From assembly GCA_964638035.1 (NCBI GenBank), contig CAZWXD010000013.1, forward strand, positions 23,627 to 87,626: a stretch of 64,000 nt of DNA. The letters are read 5' to 3'. Of the stretch, positions 24,100-32,283 are shown one piece after another. This stretch comes from JAGGAG01 sp964638035 (lineage in GTDB: Bacteria; Gemmatimonadota; Gemmatimonadetes; Gemmatimonadales; GWC2-71-9). Positions within the stretch are counted from its first letter, which is position 1, and every line of letters starts with the position of its first letter. Under the pieces are notes generated by a model, which worked only from the letters and a program-made list of their open reading frames with translations, had not been told where the DNA came from and did no database searches. A program made the position numbers and the translations under genes.

Positions 24100-25514
24100 T
24101 CGTCACCTCGCCGGCGGAGGGGGCCTCGCTCGGGCGGGAGGCGCTGACGCTCGTCACCTACCTCGTCGCGTCCGTCCTCTTCATCCTGGGGCTCAAGGGC
24201 CTCACCCGGGCGGAGTCGGCCCGCCGCGGCATGCAGCTGGCGGCCCTCGGCATGCTGCTCGCCATCATCGGCACGCTGATCAAGCAGGAGATTGTTTCGT
24301 ACGGCTGGATCGTCGCCGGCCTCGTGATCGGCAGCATCATCGGCTGGCCCCTTGGCACGCGCGTCCCGATGACGGCGATGCCCCAGCGCATCGCCATCAG
24401 CCACATGTTCGGCGCCCTCGCGGCCACCCTGGTCGGGGTCGCCGAGTACTACACCTACACGCGCGAGGGCGTGACCATCCCGCGGCCCATCATGGCGGCC
24501 CTGGGGTTCGAGGTGCTCTTCGGGTCGCTGACGGTCACGGGGAGCTTCATGGCCTTCGGCAAGCTGCAGGAGATCCTGCCCAGCCGCCCGGTGACGTACC
24601 GGGGGCAGAATGCGGTCAACTTGCTGGTGTTCGGCGCGGCGCTGGCCATGTTCGCCTGGCTCATCGTCCAGCCCGGCTCCGTGACGGTGTTCTACGTGAT
24701 GACGGCCGTGGCCTTCGTGATCGGCGTGAGCCTCGTGCTGCCGATTGGCGGCGGCGACATGCCGGTGGTGATCTCGCTCCTCAACTCCTATGCGGGCCTC
24801 GCCGCCTCGGCGATGGGCTTCGCCCTCGGGAACAGCCTGCTCATCATCGCCGGCGCACTCGATGGCGCCTCCGGCTTCATCCTCTCGATCATCATGAGCA
24901 AGGCGATGAACCGGTCGTTCGGCAACGTGCTGTTCGGGGCGTTCGGCGCCCCCGCGGCGACGTCAGGCCAGGTGGTCAGCGGGGAGATGAAGGAGATCAG
25001 CGTGGAGGATGCGGCGATGCAACTCGCCTATGCCCCCCGGGTGATCGTGGTGCCGGGGTACGGGCTCGCGGTGGCGCAGGCGCAGCAGGTCGTGCGCGAG
25101 CTGGCGGACCAGGTCGAACGCCGTGGCGGCGAGGTGAGGTACGCCATTCACCCGGTGGCTGGACGCATGCCGGGCCACATGAACGTGCTCCTTGCCGAGG
25201 CCAATATCCCGTACGAGAAGCTGGTGGAGATGGAGGAGATCAACCCGCAGTTTCCCGAGACCGACGTGGCAGTGGTCATCGGGGCCAACGACGTCGTGAA
25301 TCCCGCGGCACGCACCGATGCCTCGAGTCCCATCTACGGGATGCCCATCCTGGACGTGGACAAGGCGCGGGCCGTCTTCGTGCTCAAGCGCGGCAAGGGC
25401 AAGGGATTCGCCGGCATCGAGAACGCACTGTTCTTCGAGGACAAGACGCGGATGATTTACGGCGATGCCAAGGCGACGCTGTCCCGCCTCGTGAACGAGA
25501 TGAAGCAACTGTAG
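24096..25514 (+). CDS. pntB: NAD(P) transhydrogenase subunit beta
   Basis: The membrane and NADP(H)-binding subunit. 472 residues: about nine transmembrane helices in the first ~270 residues, then the domain III Rossmann fold with VIVVPGYGLAVAQAQQ, GRMPGHMNVLLAEANIPY, the ETDVAVVIGANDVVNPAA loop and IYGMPILDV. GTG start at 24096 overlapping pntAB. Complete pnt operon pntAA-pntAB-pntB. Confidence 0.95.
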   Translation: MIVTSPAEGASLGREALTLVTYLVASVLFILGLKGLTRAESARRGMQLAALGMLLAIIGTLIKQEIVSYGWIVAGLVIGSIIGWPLGTRVPMTAMPQRIAISHMFGALAATLVGVAEYYTYTREGVTIPRPIMAALGFEVLFGSLTVTGSFMAFGKLQEILPSRPVTYRGQNAVNLLVFGAALAMFAWLIVQPGSVTVFYVMTAVAFVIGVSLVLPIGGGDMPVVISLLNSYAGLAASAMGFALGNSLLIIAGALDGASGFILSIIMSKAMNRSFGNVLFGAFGAPAATSGQVVSGEMKEISVEDAAMQLAYAPRVIVVPGYGLAVAQAQQVVRELADQVERRGGEVRYAIHPVAGRMPGHMNVLLAEANIPYEKLVEMEEINPQFPETDVAVVIGANDVVNPAARTDASSPIYGMPILDVDKARAVFVLKRGKGKGFAGIENALFFEDKTRMIYGDAKATLSRLVNEMKQL

Positions 25515-25680
25515 GCGTGCGGTTCTTCCCACCTCGCCCGTCTCCCTGCCTGCAACAACCTGGGTGCTGCAGCGTATGACAATCCGGTGACCCGTATCAC
25601 GGTCCGATCGACACGCCACAATGGCAGGTCGGTGGCAGATCCGGGCCAAGTCGGGACGTGGCAGCATCTTAGCTAAAGTA
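25515..25680. other. Non-coding stretch after pntB
   Basis: Part of the 279-bp gap before the sigma factor gene. I see no conserved small ORF, tRNA or strong terminator; only a weak CTGCA...TGCAG dyad near 25550. The last part is A/T-rich and leads into the promoter at 25681. Confidence 0.4.
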
Positions 25681-25700
25681 TTGATTTTTCAAGCTTTAGC
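25672..25700. promoter_or_regulatory. Inverted repeat overlapping the sigma gene promoter
   Basis: GCTAAAG (25672-25678) and CTTTAGC (25694-25700) are perfect 7-bp arms 15 bp apart. They straddle the -35 hexamer and reach to within 4 bp of the -10, so a repressor bound here would block RNA polymerase. Regulator unknown. Confidence 0.45.
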
Positions 25701-25709
25701 GCGTATATT
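25681..25709 (+). promoter_or_regulatory. Sigma-70 type promoter of the sigma factor gene
   Basis: TTGATT (25681-25686), a 17-bp spacer, TATATT (25704-25709). It is the closest match to the housekeeping consensus in the window, in an unusually A/T-rich patch. The leader to the GTG at 25794 is about 78 nt. Confidence 0.75.
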
Positions 25710-25793
25710 CACCGCCGTCCACATCGGGCCCGGGATCTCCACACCAGTCCCGGCTTCGTGGTTTGTCACTTCGCTTTTGGGAGAGTGCCCCGC

Positions 25794-26702
25794 GTGAACA
25801 AGGCTGGCAGCGAATCCAAGACGCGGAAGAAGCGGCGGGCAGTGCGCCCGGCGCAGATTGCTCGTGCGGTCGACGAAGGCCGCGAGAGCCTCGACCTCTA
25901 CCTCGACGAGATCAGCCGGGTCCCCCTCCTCAATCGTGAGGAGGAGATGGAGCTGGCACGCAAGGCGTTCAAGGGCAGCATCCCGGCCCAGGAGAAGCTG
26001 GCGCGGCACAACGTGCGCTTCGTGGTGTCGGTGGCCAAGAAGTTCCAGAACCGCGGCGTCCCGCTGGTGGACCTGATCGGCGAGGGCAACCTGGGTCTCA
26101 TGACGGCGGCGCGGAAGTTCGATCCCGATCGTGGGGTCAAGTTCATCTCCTACGCCGTGTGGTGGATTCGCCAGGCGGTGCAGGCGGCGATCGCGCGGCA
26201 CGGCCGCCCGGTGCGCGTCCCCCTCAACCGGACCGCCGACCTGAGCCGCCTCGGGCGCACGACGACGCTGCTGAAGGATCGCCTGGGCCGGATGCCCACT
26301 ACCGAGGAGCTGGCCCGTGCCACCGGCCTGACGCTCGAGGCGGTGCGCAGCTTGAGCGCGCTGAACACCGAAGCGGTCCGGCTCGACCACCCCACCCGCG
26401 ACGGCGAGGGCAACGAGCGCATGGAGCGCTTCGCCGCCACTGACGCGGAAGGCACCGACTCGGCCACGATCCAGAACAGCCAGACGAGCGACATCGAGCT
26501 GGCCCTGTCCAGCTTGCCGCCGCGTGATGCCAAGGTGCTCCGGCTCTACTTCGGCCTGGAAGACGGCAACAGCCGGACGCTGGAGGAGATCGGGCACATG
26601 ATGGGCGTCACCCGTGAGCGCATCCGCCAGTTGCGGGACCGCGCGCTCCTTCGCCTCCGCGAGGGCGAGACCGGCGACCGGCTGCGCGACCTGGTCGCGT
26701 AA
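25794..26702 (+). CDS. RNA polymerase sigma factor, RpoD/RpoS-like (sigma-70 group 1/2)
   Basis: A 302-residue sigma-70 protein without a long region 1.1. Region 1.2 is ESLDLYLDEISRVPLL; region 2 has NVRFVVSVAKKF, DLIGEGNLGLM and FDPDRGVKFISYAVWWIRQA; region 3 contains LGRMPTTEELARATGLTLE; region 4 has TLEEIGHMMGVTRERIRQL, the -35 recognition helix. The short length suggests a group 2 factor, though many phyla have compact primary sigmas, so I give no symbol. The GTG at 25794 is preferred because GGGAG lies about 10 nt upstream and a Lys/Arg-rich start (NKAGSESKTRKKRRA) follows. Promoter with a dyad upstream; terminator at 26731. Confidence 0.9.
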   Translation: MNKAGSESKTRKKRRAVRPAQIARAVDEGRESLDLYLDEISRVPLLNREEEMELARKAFKGSIPAQEKLARHNVRFVVSVAKKFQNRGVPLVDLIGEGNLGLMTAARKFDPDRGVKFISYAVWWIRQAVQAAIARHGRPVRVPLNRTADLSRLGRTTTLLKDRLGRMPTTEELARATGLTLEAVRSLSALNTEAVRLDHPTRDGEGNERMERFAATDAEGTDSATIQNSQTSDIELALSSLPPRDAKVLRLYFGLEDGNSRTLEEIGHMMGVTRERIRQLRDRALLRLREGETGDRLRDLVA

Positions 26703-26706
26703 CCGG

Positions 26707-26738
26707 GGCGTTCAGGCGCTCGGGCGTTCAGGCGTTCG
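26707..26738. repeat. Octamer tandem repeat array D (GGCGTTCA)
   Basis: Four units: GGCGTTCA, GGCGCTCG, GGCGTTCA, GGCGTTCG. It begins 5 bp after the sigma gene stop, and its last unit is the left base of the terminator stem at 26731. Leftward it supplies the last codons and TGA of the GT2 gene. Confidence 0.8.
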
Positions 26739-27839
26739 GAGAAGTTCTCCGGACGCCTTTTCGTTGGGGCGCCTTGATGCGCCTTCGCGCCTCCCGATCA
26801 CACGGGCAATGGCTGCCCCCAGTTGCCGTGCCACGCTGCGCCTGGGCCACGCGTCCCACCGGTAGTGGCGCAGGCGCCGGCGTGCGTGGGGCAGGACCTT
26901 CACGAGGTCGGCCTCGGTGACGGGCTGGAACGGCTTGAAGTCGAACGGGTGCGCCCTGACCTCATCGCGGAAGGCCGTGATGGAGGGCCAGGCCGCCGAG
27001 AGCTCAGGAACCAGGCCGAGCACCGCACGGAGCAGTTCCTGGTTGGTGAGCTGGTCCCCGAAGCTGTAGGCCAGGTAGCGCTCTTCCACCAGCCGCCAGA
27101 ACGACTCCGTCGCCTGGGTCATGTCGATCGCGTCGTACTCCAGCGCGGTGCAGATCAGCCCCCAGAGGACCTGCTGCGCCCGGCCTTCCATGTTGCGCGT
27201 GGGTGAGTCGGGGGCCTGTTCCCAGTGGCGCAGGTACCCGCCCCGCATCACGTGGCCGGTCGGGAAGCCCGAACGCCACATGCGCAGGTTGAGCTCGGTC
27301 CACTCCCCCCAGAACCGCCGCCGCGGGTTGAAGCCACCAATGTCGCGGAGCAGGTTGGTATACCCCGCCACGAGCATTCCCTGCACCGGCTGGAAGCGGA
27401 ACTCCGGGGTCTCGACATGGGGTGTCGTGTCGCGCGGCTTGAAGATGGTGTCGGTGTCCTCGACGTACGACCGCACGCCGACCAGCCCCGCCGGCACCCG
27501 CCGGAGCGCGTCGTCCAGCGTGCCCATCAGGTCGTCGTGGACCGTGCAGTCGTCGTCCACGAAGCAGACCAGAGGGCTCTTGGCGAGGTTCAGCTGGTAG
27601 TTGCGCCCACCGCTGATGGTGGGGTCGCCGTTGTTGAAGAACACGTCCACTGGCACCCGCCGGGCCCAGGACTGGATCCGCTTCTCCACCCGCGACAGTT
27701 CCTCGCGGATGGCGCGATTGAACACCACGACGAACCGTCCGCCGCCCGGGATCTCCTGGGCGTCGAGCGACTCGATGAGTTTCCTGAGGTAGTCCTCCCG
27801 CCCGGGAATGGTCAGGGCGGTAATGGTCCAGCGGCTCAT
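26712..27839 (-). CDS. Glycosyltransferase family 2
   Basis: A 375-residue GT-A fold enzyme that probably transfers a sugar from a nucleotide donor. Seen: the N-terminal WTITALTIPGREDYLRKLIES, NNGDPTISGGRNYQLNLAK and the metal-binding LVCFVDDDCTVHDDLM; then FWGEWTELNLRMW with an acidic patch resembling the ED acceptor site. No membrane helix, so a soluble cytoplasmic enzyme. The C-terminus (ELLRTPERPSA) is encoded by the sigma-gene terminator and octamer array D. SD GGAGG before the ATG. The HAD phosphatase gene lies 18 bp upstream on the same strand; the pair might make a sugar-phosphate-derived solute (inference). Acceptor unknown. Confidence 0.8.
   Translation of the reverse strand: MSRWTITALTIPGREDYLRKLIESLDAQEIPGGGRFVVVFNRAIREELSRVEKRIQSWARRVPVDVFFNNGDPTISGGRNYQLNLAKSPLVCFVDDDCTVHDDLMGTLDDALRRVPAGLVGVRSYVEDTDTIFKPRDTTPHVETPEFRFQPVQGMLVAGYTNLLRDIGGFNPRRRFWGEWTELNLRMWRSGFPTGHVMRGGYLRHWEQAPDSPTRNMEGRAQQVLWGLICTALEYDAIDMTQATESFWRLVEERYLAYSFGDQLTNQELLRAVLGLVPELSAAWPSITAFRDEVRAHPFDFKPFQPVTEADLVKVLPHARRRLRHYRWDAWPRRSVARQLGAAIARVIGRREGASRRPNEKASGELLRTPERPSA
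26731..26761 (+). terminator. Intrinsic terminator of the sigma gene
   Basis: GGCGTTCGGAGAA and TTCTCCGGACGCC pair over about 12 bp (one G-T pair) around a minimal loop, followed by TTTT. The left arm is the last octamer unit of array D. Confidence 0.8.
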
Positions 27840-27857
27840 GGCGACCTCCTCGGCGAG

Positions 27858-28550
27858 TCAGCGCTCGGCCTGGAGCGCGCGCACCATCTCCTTCCAGCCC
27901 TGGGGGCCGGGAGCATCCAGCAGGAAAGCCCGGGGCAGCCGTGCAAGGGCAGGGTGGTGTCCCGGGGGATTGCGAATGACGAACGGGCGGCGCGCTGCGG
28001 CCAGGAGGCTCACGTCGTTGGCATCGTTGCCGATGGCCACGTCCACCTCGTGTCCGAGCCGTCGGGCCACCACCTGCGCCCCGCGGCCCTTGTCCGCGCC
28101 CCGAGTCAGTGTAGCCCAGCGCCCCCCGGCCGAACACCGAAGATCCGCCGACAAGGCCGCAGCCCGAAAACCGGCCCATTCCGGGGCCTCGGCGACAGCC
28201 CGGGGCAGCAGGAGGCTCGCGATCCGGTCGGCCTGCACCGGGGCGTCCCGCTGGAGGAGGCGCAGTACATCGCCCTGCCCGCGAGCTTCCAGGGCGCCCG
28301 TCAGCTCGCGCAGCGGGGCGCCGGTCACCTCCAGCGTGCCGTCCGGGGCCAGCAGCACCGCGCCATCCTCGGCGACCGCCCAGCCAGGCCAGTGCACCCG
28401 GTACTGGAGCGCCTGGAGTTCACGCCCGGTCCGGCTGGAGGCGAACACCACGGCATGGTCGTGTGCGATGGCCGCGAGTTCCGCGGCCTGGAATGGCAGG
28501 GTTCCGTCGTCCTGCAGGAAGGTGCCGTCGACGTCGCTGAAGATGAGCAC
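27858..28550 (-). CDS. HAD-superfamily IIB phosphatase (mannosyl-3-phosphoglycerate phosphatase-like)
   Basis: A 230-residue phosphatase. HAD motif I is FSDVDGTFL, motif II the Ser/Thr in VVFASSRTGREL, motif III the Lys in TRGADKGRGAQVVAR, motif IV GNDANDVSLL. The cap type and the spacing fit the IIB group with sucrose-phosphate and mannosyl-3-phosphoglycerate phosphatases. GTG start at 28550; TACATT lies 5 nt upstream and there is no Shine-Dalgarno. It is upstream of the GT2 gene on the same strand, so the two may act in sequence. Substrate not provable from sequence. Confidence 0.75.
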   Translation of the reverse strand: MLIFSDVDGTFLQDDGTLPFQAAELAAIAHDHAVVFASSRTGRELQALQYRVHWPGWAVAEDGAVLLAPDGTLEVTGAPLRELTGALEARGQGDVLRLLQRDAPVQADRIASLLLPRAVAEAPEWAGFRAAALSADLRCSAGGRWATLTRGADKGRGAQVVARRLGHEVDVAIGNDANDVSLLAAARRPFVIRNPPGHHPALARLPRAFLLDAPGPQGWKEMVRALQAER

Positions 28551-28589
28551 GGGGCAATGTAGCCCCGTGTCATCGCAGCGCGTGCCGGG

Positions 28590-31373
28590 TCACCCCGCGA
28601 ACTGGCGCAGCACTCGCTGCAGGATCCCGCCGTGGCGGAGGTAGTCGAGCTCCACCGGTGAGTTGAGGCGGACCACGGCGGGGAAGGTGGTCGCCTGCCC
28701 GTCCTCGGCCACGGCGGTCACCGTCACCCGCCCACCGGGCTCGAGACCCGTTGCGATCCCGCTGATGCTGATGGTCTCGCGACCCGTGAGGCCGAGGGAG
28801 TCGCGGGTGGTGCCCGCCTCGTAGGCCAGGGGCAGCACCCCCATGCCCACCAGGTTGCCCCGGTGGATGCGCTCGTAGCTCTCCGCGATCACCGCCTTCA
28901 CGCCGAGGAGGGCGGTGCCCTTGGCCGCCCAGTCGCGGCTCGAGCCGGTGCCGTACTCCTTGCCCACGAGCACCACCAGCGGCGTCCGCTCGGCCTGGTA
29001 CTTCATGGCAGCGTCGTAGATGGACATGACCTCGCCTGACGGGAAGTGCACCGTCCAGTTGCCCTCCTTGTCGGGCACCAGTGCATTCTTGATGCGCACG
29101 TTGCCGAACGTGCCGCGCATCATCACCTCGTGGTTGCCGCGACGGGAGCCGAACGTGTTCCAGTCCGCCTGCTGCACCCCGTGGGCAACCAGGTAGCGCG
29201 CCGCGGGCCCGTTCTTCGGGATGGCGCCGGCCGGCGAGATGTGGTCCGTGGTCACCGAGTCGCCCAGGGCCGCCAGGACCCGCGCACCGGTGATGTCCTG
29301 CAGTGGTGGCGGCACCTTCGGAAGCTTCTGGAAGAACGGCGGGTTCTGCACGTACGTGGAGCCCGTGTCCCAGGCATACCGGCTGCCCTCGGGCACCGAT
29401 AGCGCCTGCCAAGTGGCATCGCCCTTGAAGACCTCGCCGTAGCGACGCGTGAAGAGCGCCGGATTGAGCGCCTGGTTCATGGCGGCCTGCACCTCCTCGG
29501 GGGAGGGCCAGATGTCCTTCAGGAAGACGGGCTCGCCGTTCCGCCCGCGGCCCAGGGGCTCGCGGACCAGGTCGAGGTCGACGCGGCCCGCGAGCGCAAA
29601 GGCCACCACCAGCAGGGGCGAGGCCAGGTAGTTCGCACGGACCTGTGGGTGAACCCGCGCCTCGAAGTTCCGGTTGCCGGAGAGCACCGCCGCCACCACC
29701 AGCCCGTGTTCCTCCACCAGCTTCCCGATGGCGTCGGGCAGGGGGCCGCTGTTGCCGATGCAGGTGGTGCACCCGTACCCGACGGTCTGGAAGCCCAGGC
29801 GGTCGAGGTACGGCTGCAGCCCCGAACCCTCGAGATAGTCGGTCACCACGCGCGAGCCGGGCGCCAGGGAACTCTTCACCCAGGGCTTGCGGGCCAGGCC
29901 CTTTTCCACCGCGCGCTTGGCCAGCAGGCCCGCACCGATCATCACCGATGGGTTGGAGGTGTTGGTGCAGCTCGTGATGGCGGCAATCACCACGCTGCCG
30001 TCGCGCAGCTCGATCGGCACGCCATCCAGCGTGCCCGTGGCAACGGCCGGGGCATCCTCGACGATTGCCGGCGCGGCGGTTGCCGGGATGCCGCCCTCGT
30101 TGGTCCACCGGAGGAGCTGCTTCTCGGCGTGGGCCTTCCGGTCCGTCGGCACCACCGGTCCCATCAGCGACGGCAGGCTCACGGCGAAGTTGCGCTTGAG
30201 TTCGCCCAGGCGCACCAGGTCCTGCGGGCGCCGCGGACCGGCGAGGCTCGGCGCCACGGTGGAGAGGTCGAGCACCAGCGTGTCGGTGAACTCGGGGTCG
30301 GGCGTGGCATCGGTGCGGAAGAGCCCCTGCGCCTTGCTGTACGCCTCCACCAGCTTCACCGCGCCCGGCTCGCGGCCGGTGCGCTCCAGGTAGCGAAGCG
30401 TTTCCGCATCAACCGGGAAGAAGCCCATGGTGGCTCCGTACTCCGGCGCCATGTTGCCGATGGTCGCCCGGTCGGCCAGGCCGAGGCTCGAGAGGCCCGG
30501 GCCGAAGAACTCCACGAACTTGTCCACCACCCCCTTCTTGCGGAGCAGTTGCGTGATGGTGAGGACCAGGTCGGTGGCCGTGGTGCCCAGCGGCAGCGTC
30601 CCGGTCAGCTTCACGCCGACGACGTCCGGCACCAGCATGAAGTAGGGCTGGCCCAGCATCACCGCCTCGGCCTCGATGCCACCCACCCCCCAGCCCAGCA
30701 CCCCCAGGCCGTTCACCATGGTCGTGTGCGAGTCGGTGCCCACGACGGTGTCAGGGTACGCCGTCAGGGTGCCGTGCTGGTCGCGGCGCTGGACCACCGA
30801 TGCCAGGTACTCGAGGTTCACCTGGTGCACGATGCCGGTGCCCGGTGGCACCACCCGGAAGTCCTGGAAGGCCCGCTGGGCGAACTTGAGCAGCTGGTAG
30901 CGCTCGCGGTTCCGCTCGTACTCCAGCTCCACGTTGCGGGCGAAGGCGCGGTCCGACCCGAAGTAGTCCACCTGCACCGAATGGTCGATGACGAGGTCGC
31001 AGGGCACCACCGGGTTGATGCGGCCCGGGTCGCCGTGCATGGCCGCCATCGCGTCGCGCATTGCCACCAGGTCAACCACGCAGGGCACGCCGGTGAAGTC
31101 CTGCAGGACCACGCGGGCGGGCATGAAGGGGAACTCACCCCGCACGCCCTTCGGTTCCCACCTCGCCAGCGCCTGCACGTGCTGTTCGGTGACGATGCCA
31201 TGGCCGGCGAACCGGAGCGCGTTCTCGAGGAGCACCCGGATCGAGAAGGGCAGGCGCGCCATGGACCCGTGGCCGCCCTGCTCGAGCGCAGGCAGGCTGT
31301 AGATCGTGGTGGGCGACCCGGCGAGGTCGAGCGTGGTCCGGGTACCAAGCGGGTTCTTCGAGGTGCCAGTCAT
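28590..31373 (-). CDS. acnA: Aconitate hydratase (AcnA type)
   Basis: Isomerises citrate to isocitrate in the TCA cycle with a [4Fe-4S] cluster. 927 residues, the AcnA/IRP length. Seen: LLENALRFAGHG near the start, VVGTDSHTTMVNGLGVLGWG, the cluster cysteines in YGCTTCIGNSGPLPD, NTFGSRRGNHEVMMRGTF, and EYGTGSSRDWAAKGT in the swivelling domain. The ATG at 31373 (MTGTSKNPLG) is chosen. A TATCTT hexamer lies about 41 nt upstream. Citrate synthase is at 54-55 kb. Confidence 0.95.
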   Translation of the reverse strand: MTGTSKNPLGTRTTLDLAGSPTTIYSLPALEQGGHGSMARLPFSIRVLLENALRFAGHGIVTEQHVQALARWEPKGVRGEFPFMPARVVLQDFTGVPCVVDLVAMRDAMAAMHGDPGRINPVVPCDLVIDHSVQVDYFGSDRAFARNVELEYERNRERYQLLKFAQRAFQDFRVVPPGTGIVHQVNLEYLASVVQRRDQHGTLTAYPDTVVGTDSHTTMVNGLGVLGWGVGGIEAEAVMLGQPYFMLVPDVVGVKLTGTLPLGTTATDLVLTITQLLRKKGVVDKFVEFFGPGLSSLGLADRATIGNMAPEYGATMGFFPVDAETLRYLERTGREPGAVKLVEAYSKAQGLFRTDATPDPEFTDTLVLDLSTVAPSLAGPRRPQDLVRLGELKRNFAVSLPSLMGPVVPTDRKAHAEKQLLRWTNEGGIPATAAPAIVEDAPAVATGTLDGVPIELRDGSVVIAAITSCTNTSNPSVMIGAGLLAKRAVEKGLARKPWVKSSLAPGSRVVTDYLEGSGLQPYLDRLGFQTVGYGCTTCIGNSGPLPDAIGKLVEEHGLVVAAVLSGNRNFEARVHPQVRANYLASPLLVVAFALAGRVDLDLVREPLGRGRNGEPVFLKDIWPSPEEVQAAMNQALNPALFTRRYGEVFKGDATWQALSVPEGSRYAWDTGSTYVQNPPFFQKLPKVPPPLQDITGARVLAALGDSVTTDHISPAGAIPKNGPAARYLVAHGVQQADWNTFGSRRGNHEVMMRGTFGNVRIKNALVPDKEGNWTVHFPSGEVMSIYDAAMKYQAERTPLVVLVGKEYGTGSSRDWAAKGTALLGVKAVIAESYERIHRGNLVGMGVLPLAYEAGTTRDSLGLTGRETISISGIATGLEPGGRVTVTAVAEDGQATTFPAVVRLNSPVELDYLRHGGILQRVLRQFAG

Positions 31374-31414
31374 GGTAGGCTTCGCTGCACAGGTTTCGGG
31401 ACGAAAGGATCCCA

Positions 31415-31420
31415 AAGATA
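31415..31420 (-). promoter_or_regulatory. Candidate -10 element of acnA
   Basis: TATCTT on the minus strand, 41 nt before the acnA ATG; here a short leader is expected, unlike the leaderless group. It lies 1 nt before the divergent DUF971 start codon. Confidence 0.4.
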
Positions 31421-31421
31421 C

Positions 31422-31712
31422 ATGCTTTCACCACCGCATCGCATCAGCCGACGGAACGACGCGCTGCTCGTCGAGTGGCGCGCCGGCGAGCCACCTGTTC
31501 GATACCCGGCCCGTACGCTACGCCTGGCGTGCCAGTGTGCGGGCTGCATTGACGAGATGACGAGCCGTCCCCTGCTGGATCCGGACACGGTGCCAGTCGG
31601 CGTCGCGCCGCTCGGGTTGGAGCTGGTCGGCAACTACGGACTCAAGGTGACCTGGAGCGACGGGCACTCAGCGGGGATCTACACCTGGGAGCACCTCAGG
31701 CGGCTCGCCTGA
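31422..31712 (+). CDS. DUF971 domain protein
   Basis: A 96-residue protein of the DUF971 family, also found as the N-terminal domain of gamma-butyrobetaine hydroxylases. Family signs: LLVEWRAGEPPVRYPARTLR, a conserved CQCAGC cysteine motif and VGNYGLKVTWSDGHSAGIY near the end, then WEHLRRL. DUF971 proteins occur next to Mrp/ApbC or biotin genes elsewhere; here it is alone, divergent from acnA with its [4Fe-4S] cluster. The function is unknown; a role in iron-sulfur handling is only a guess. ATG start with AAAGGA about 14 nt upstream. Confidence 0.85.
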   Translation: MLSPPHRISRRNDALLVEWRAGEPPVRYPARTLRLACQCAGCIDEMTSRPLLDPDTVPVGVAPLGLELVGNYGLKVTWSDGHSAGIYTWEHLRRLA

Positions 31713-31764
31713 ACGCCATGACCCTCGCAGGGCCGGACGGCTGGTGCAATTTCCTGCACGGTAC

Positions 31765-31770
31765 TAGCTT
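31765..31770 (+). promoter_or_regulatory. Candidate -10 element TAGCTT before the small membrane protein gene
   Basis: TAGCTT lies 34 nt before the GTG at 31805, leaving room for a leader with the GAGGGG Shine-Dalgarno. A GTGCA/TGCAC dyad lies just upstream (31744-31759). Confidence 0.35.
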
Positions 31771-31804
31771 GGGGCCAATCCATCCCCAACGCGAGGGGGC
31801 TCCG

Positions 31805-32173
31805 GTGGCCCTTTCCAGCATGTCCGGCCCGGCGATTCCCGGCCTGCAGTTCTGGGTCGGTGCTTGGTATTTCATTCTGGCCCTTGGAGTTATGGGCCTG
31901 ATTGGGGCACTGCCGTGGGGTCGACTGAGGCGGTGTCAGGGCCGGGAGGAGGTCCTCCGCGGGGTCGGCACCGTCGCCATGTCCCTGGGGATGCTCTTCC
32001 TGCTCCACGGGGTGAGCTACCCCGTCGCCCAGGGGCTCCTCCTCATCGCCGTGGCGAGCTTCCTTCGAGCCCTCCGGCATCGTCGCCCTCCCCGCACCTT
32101 CCTCACCCTCGCACCGGCCCCGGAACCAATGATCCGCCTTCGCGGAATCGCCGCCAGCCGACGCTTTTCCTGA
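31805..32173 (+). CDS. Small hypothetical membrane protein
   Basis: A 122-residue protein I do not recognise. Two or three hydrophobic segments are visible: LQFWVGAWYFILALGVMGL (residues ~15-35), GTVAMSLGMLFLLHGVSY and PVAQGLLLIAVASFL, followed by a basic C-terminal tail. The GTG at 31805 has GAGGGG 8 nt upstream; an ATG at 31718 would add 29 residues without hydrophobic character and covers the TAGCTT promoter-like hexamer. It lies between the DUF971 and PIG-L genes. Moderate confidence that it is a real gene. Confidence 0.55.
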   Translation: MALSSMSGPAIPGLQFWVGAWYFILALGVMGLIGALPWGRLRRCQGREEVLRGVGTVAMSLGMLFLLHGVSYPVAQGLLLIAVASFLRALRHRRPPRTFLTLAPAPEPMIRLRGIAASRRFS

Positions 32174-32283
32174 CGCAGTCGTGGGGCGCATCGCCGGGTT
32201 AGCTTCCCTCGCCCACCTTTCCCGGAGCTTGCCGCCTGCCTTGTCGTGCGTGGAGCCTGACCCTGCGGCTGGCCTGGATCCTG

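Noticed and set aside
25515..25680. tRNA or small ORF in the largest intergenic gap.
   Set aside because: No cloverleaf or coding signal recognised by eye; tRNAscan would decide.
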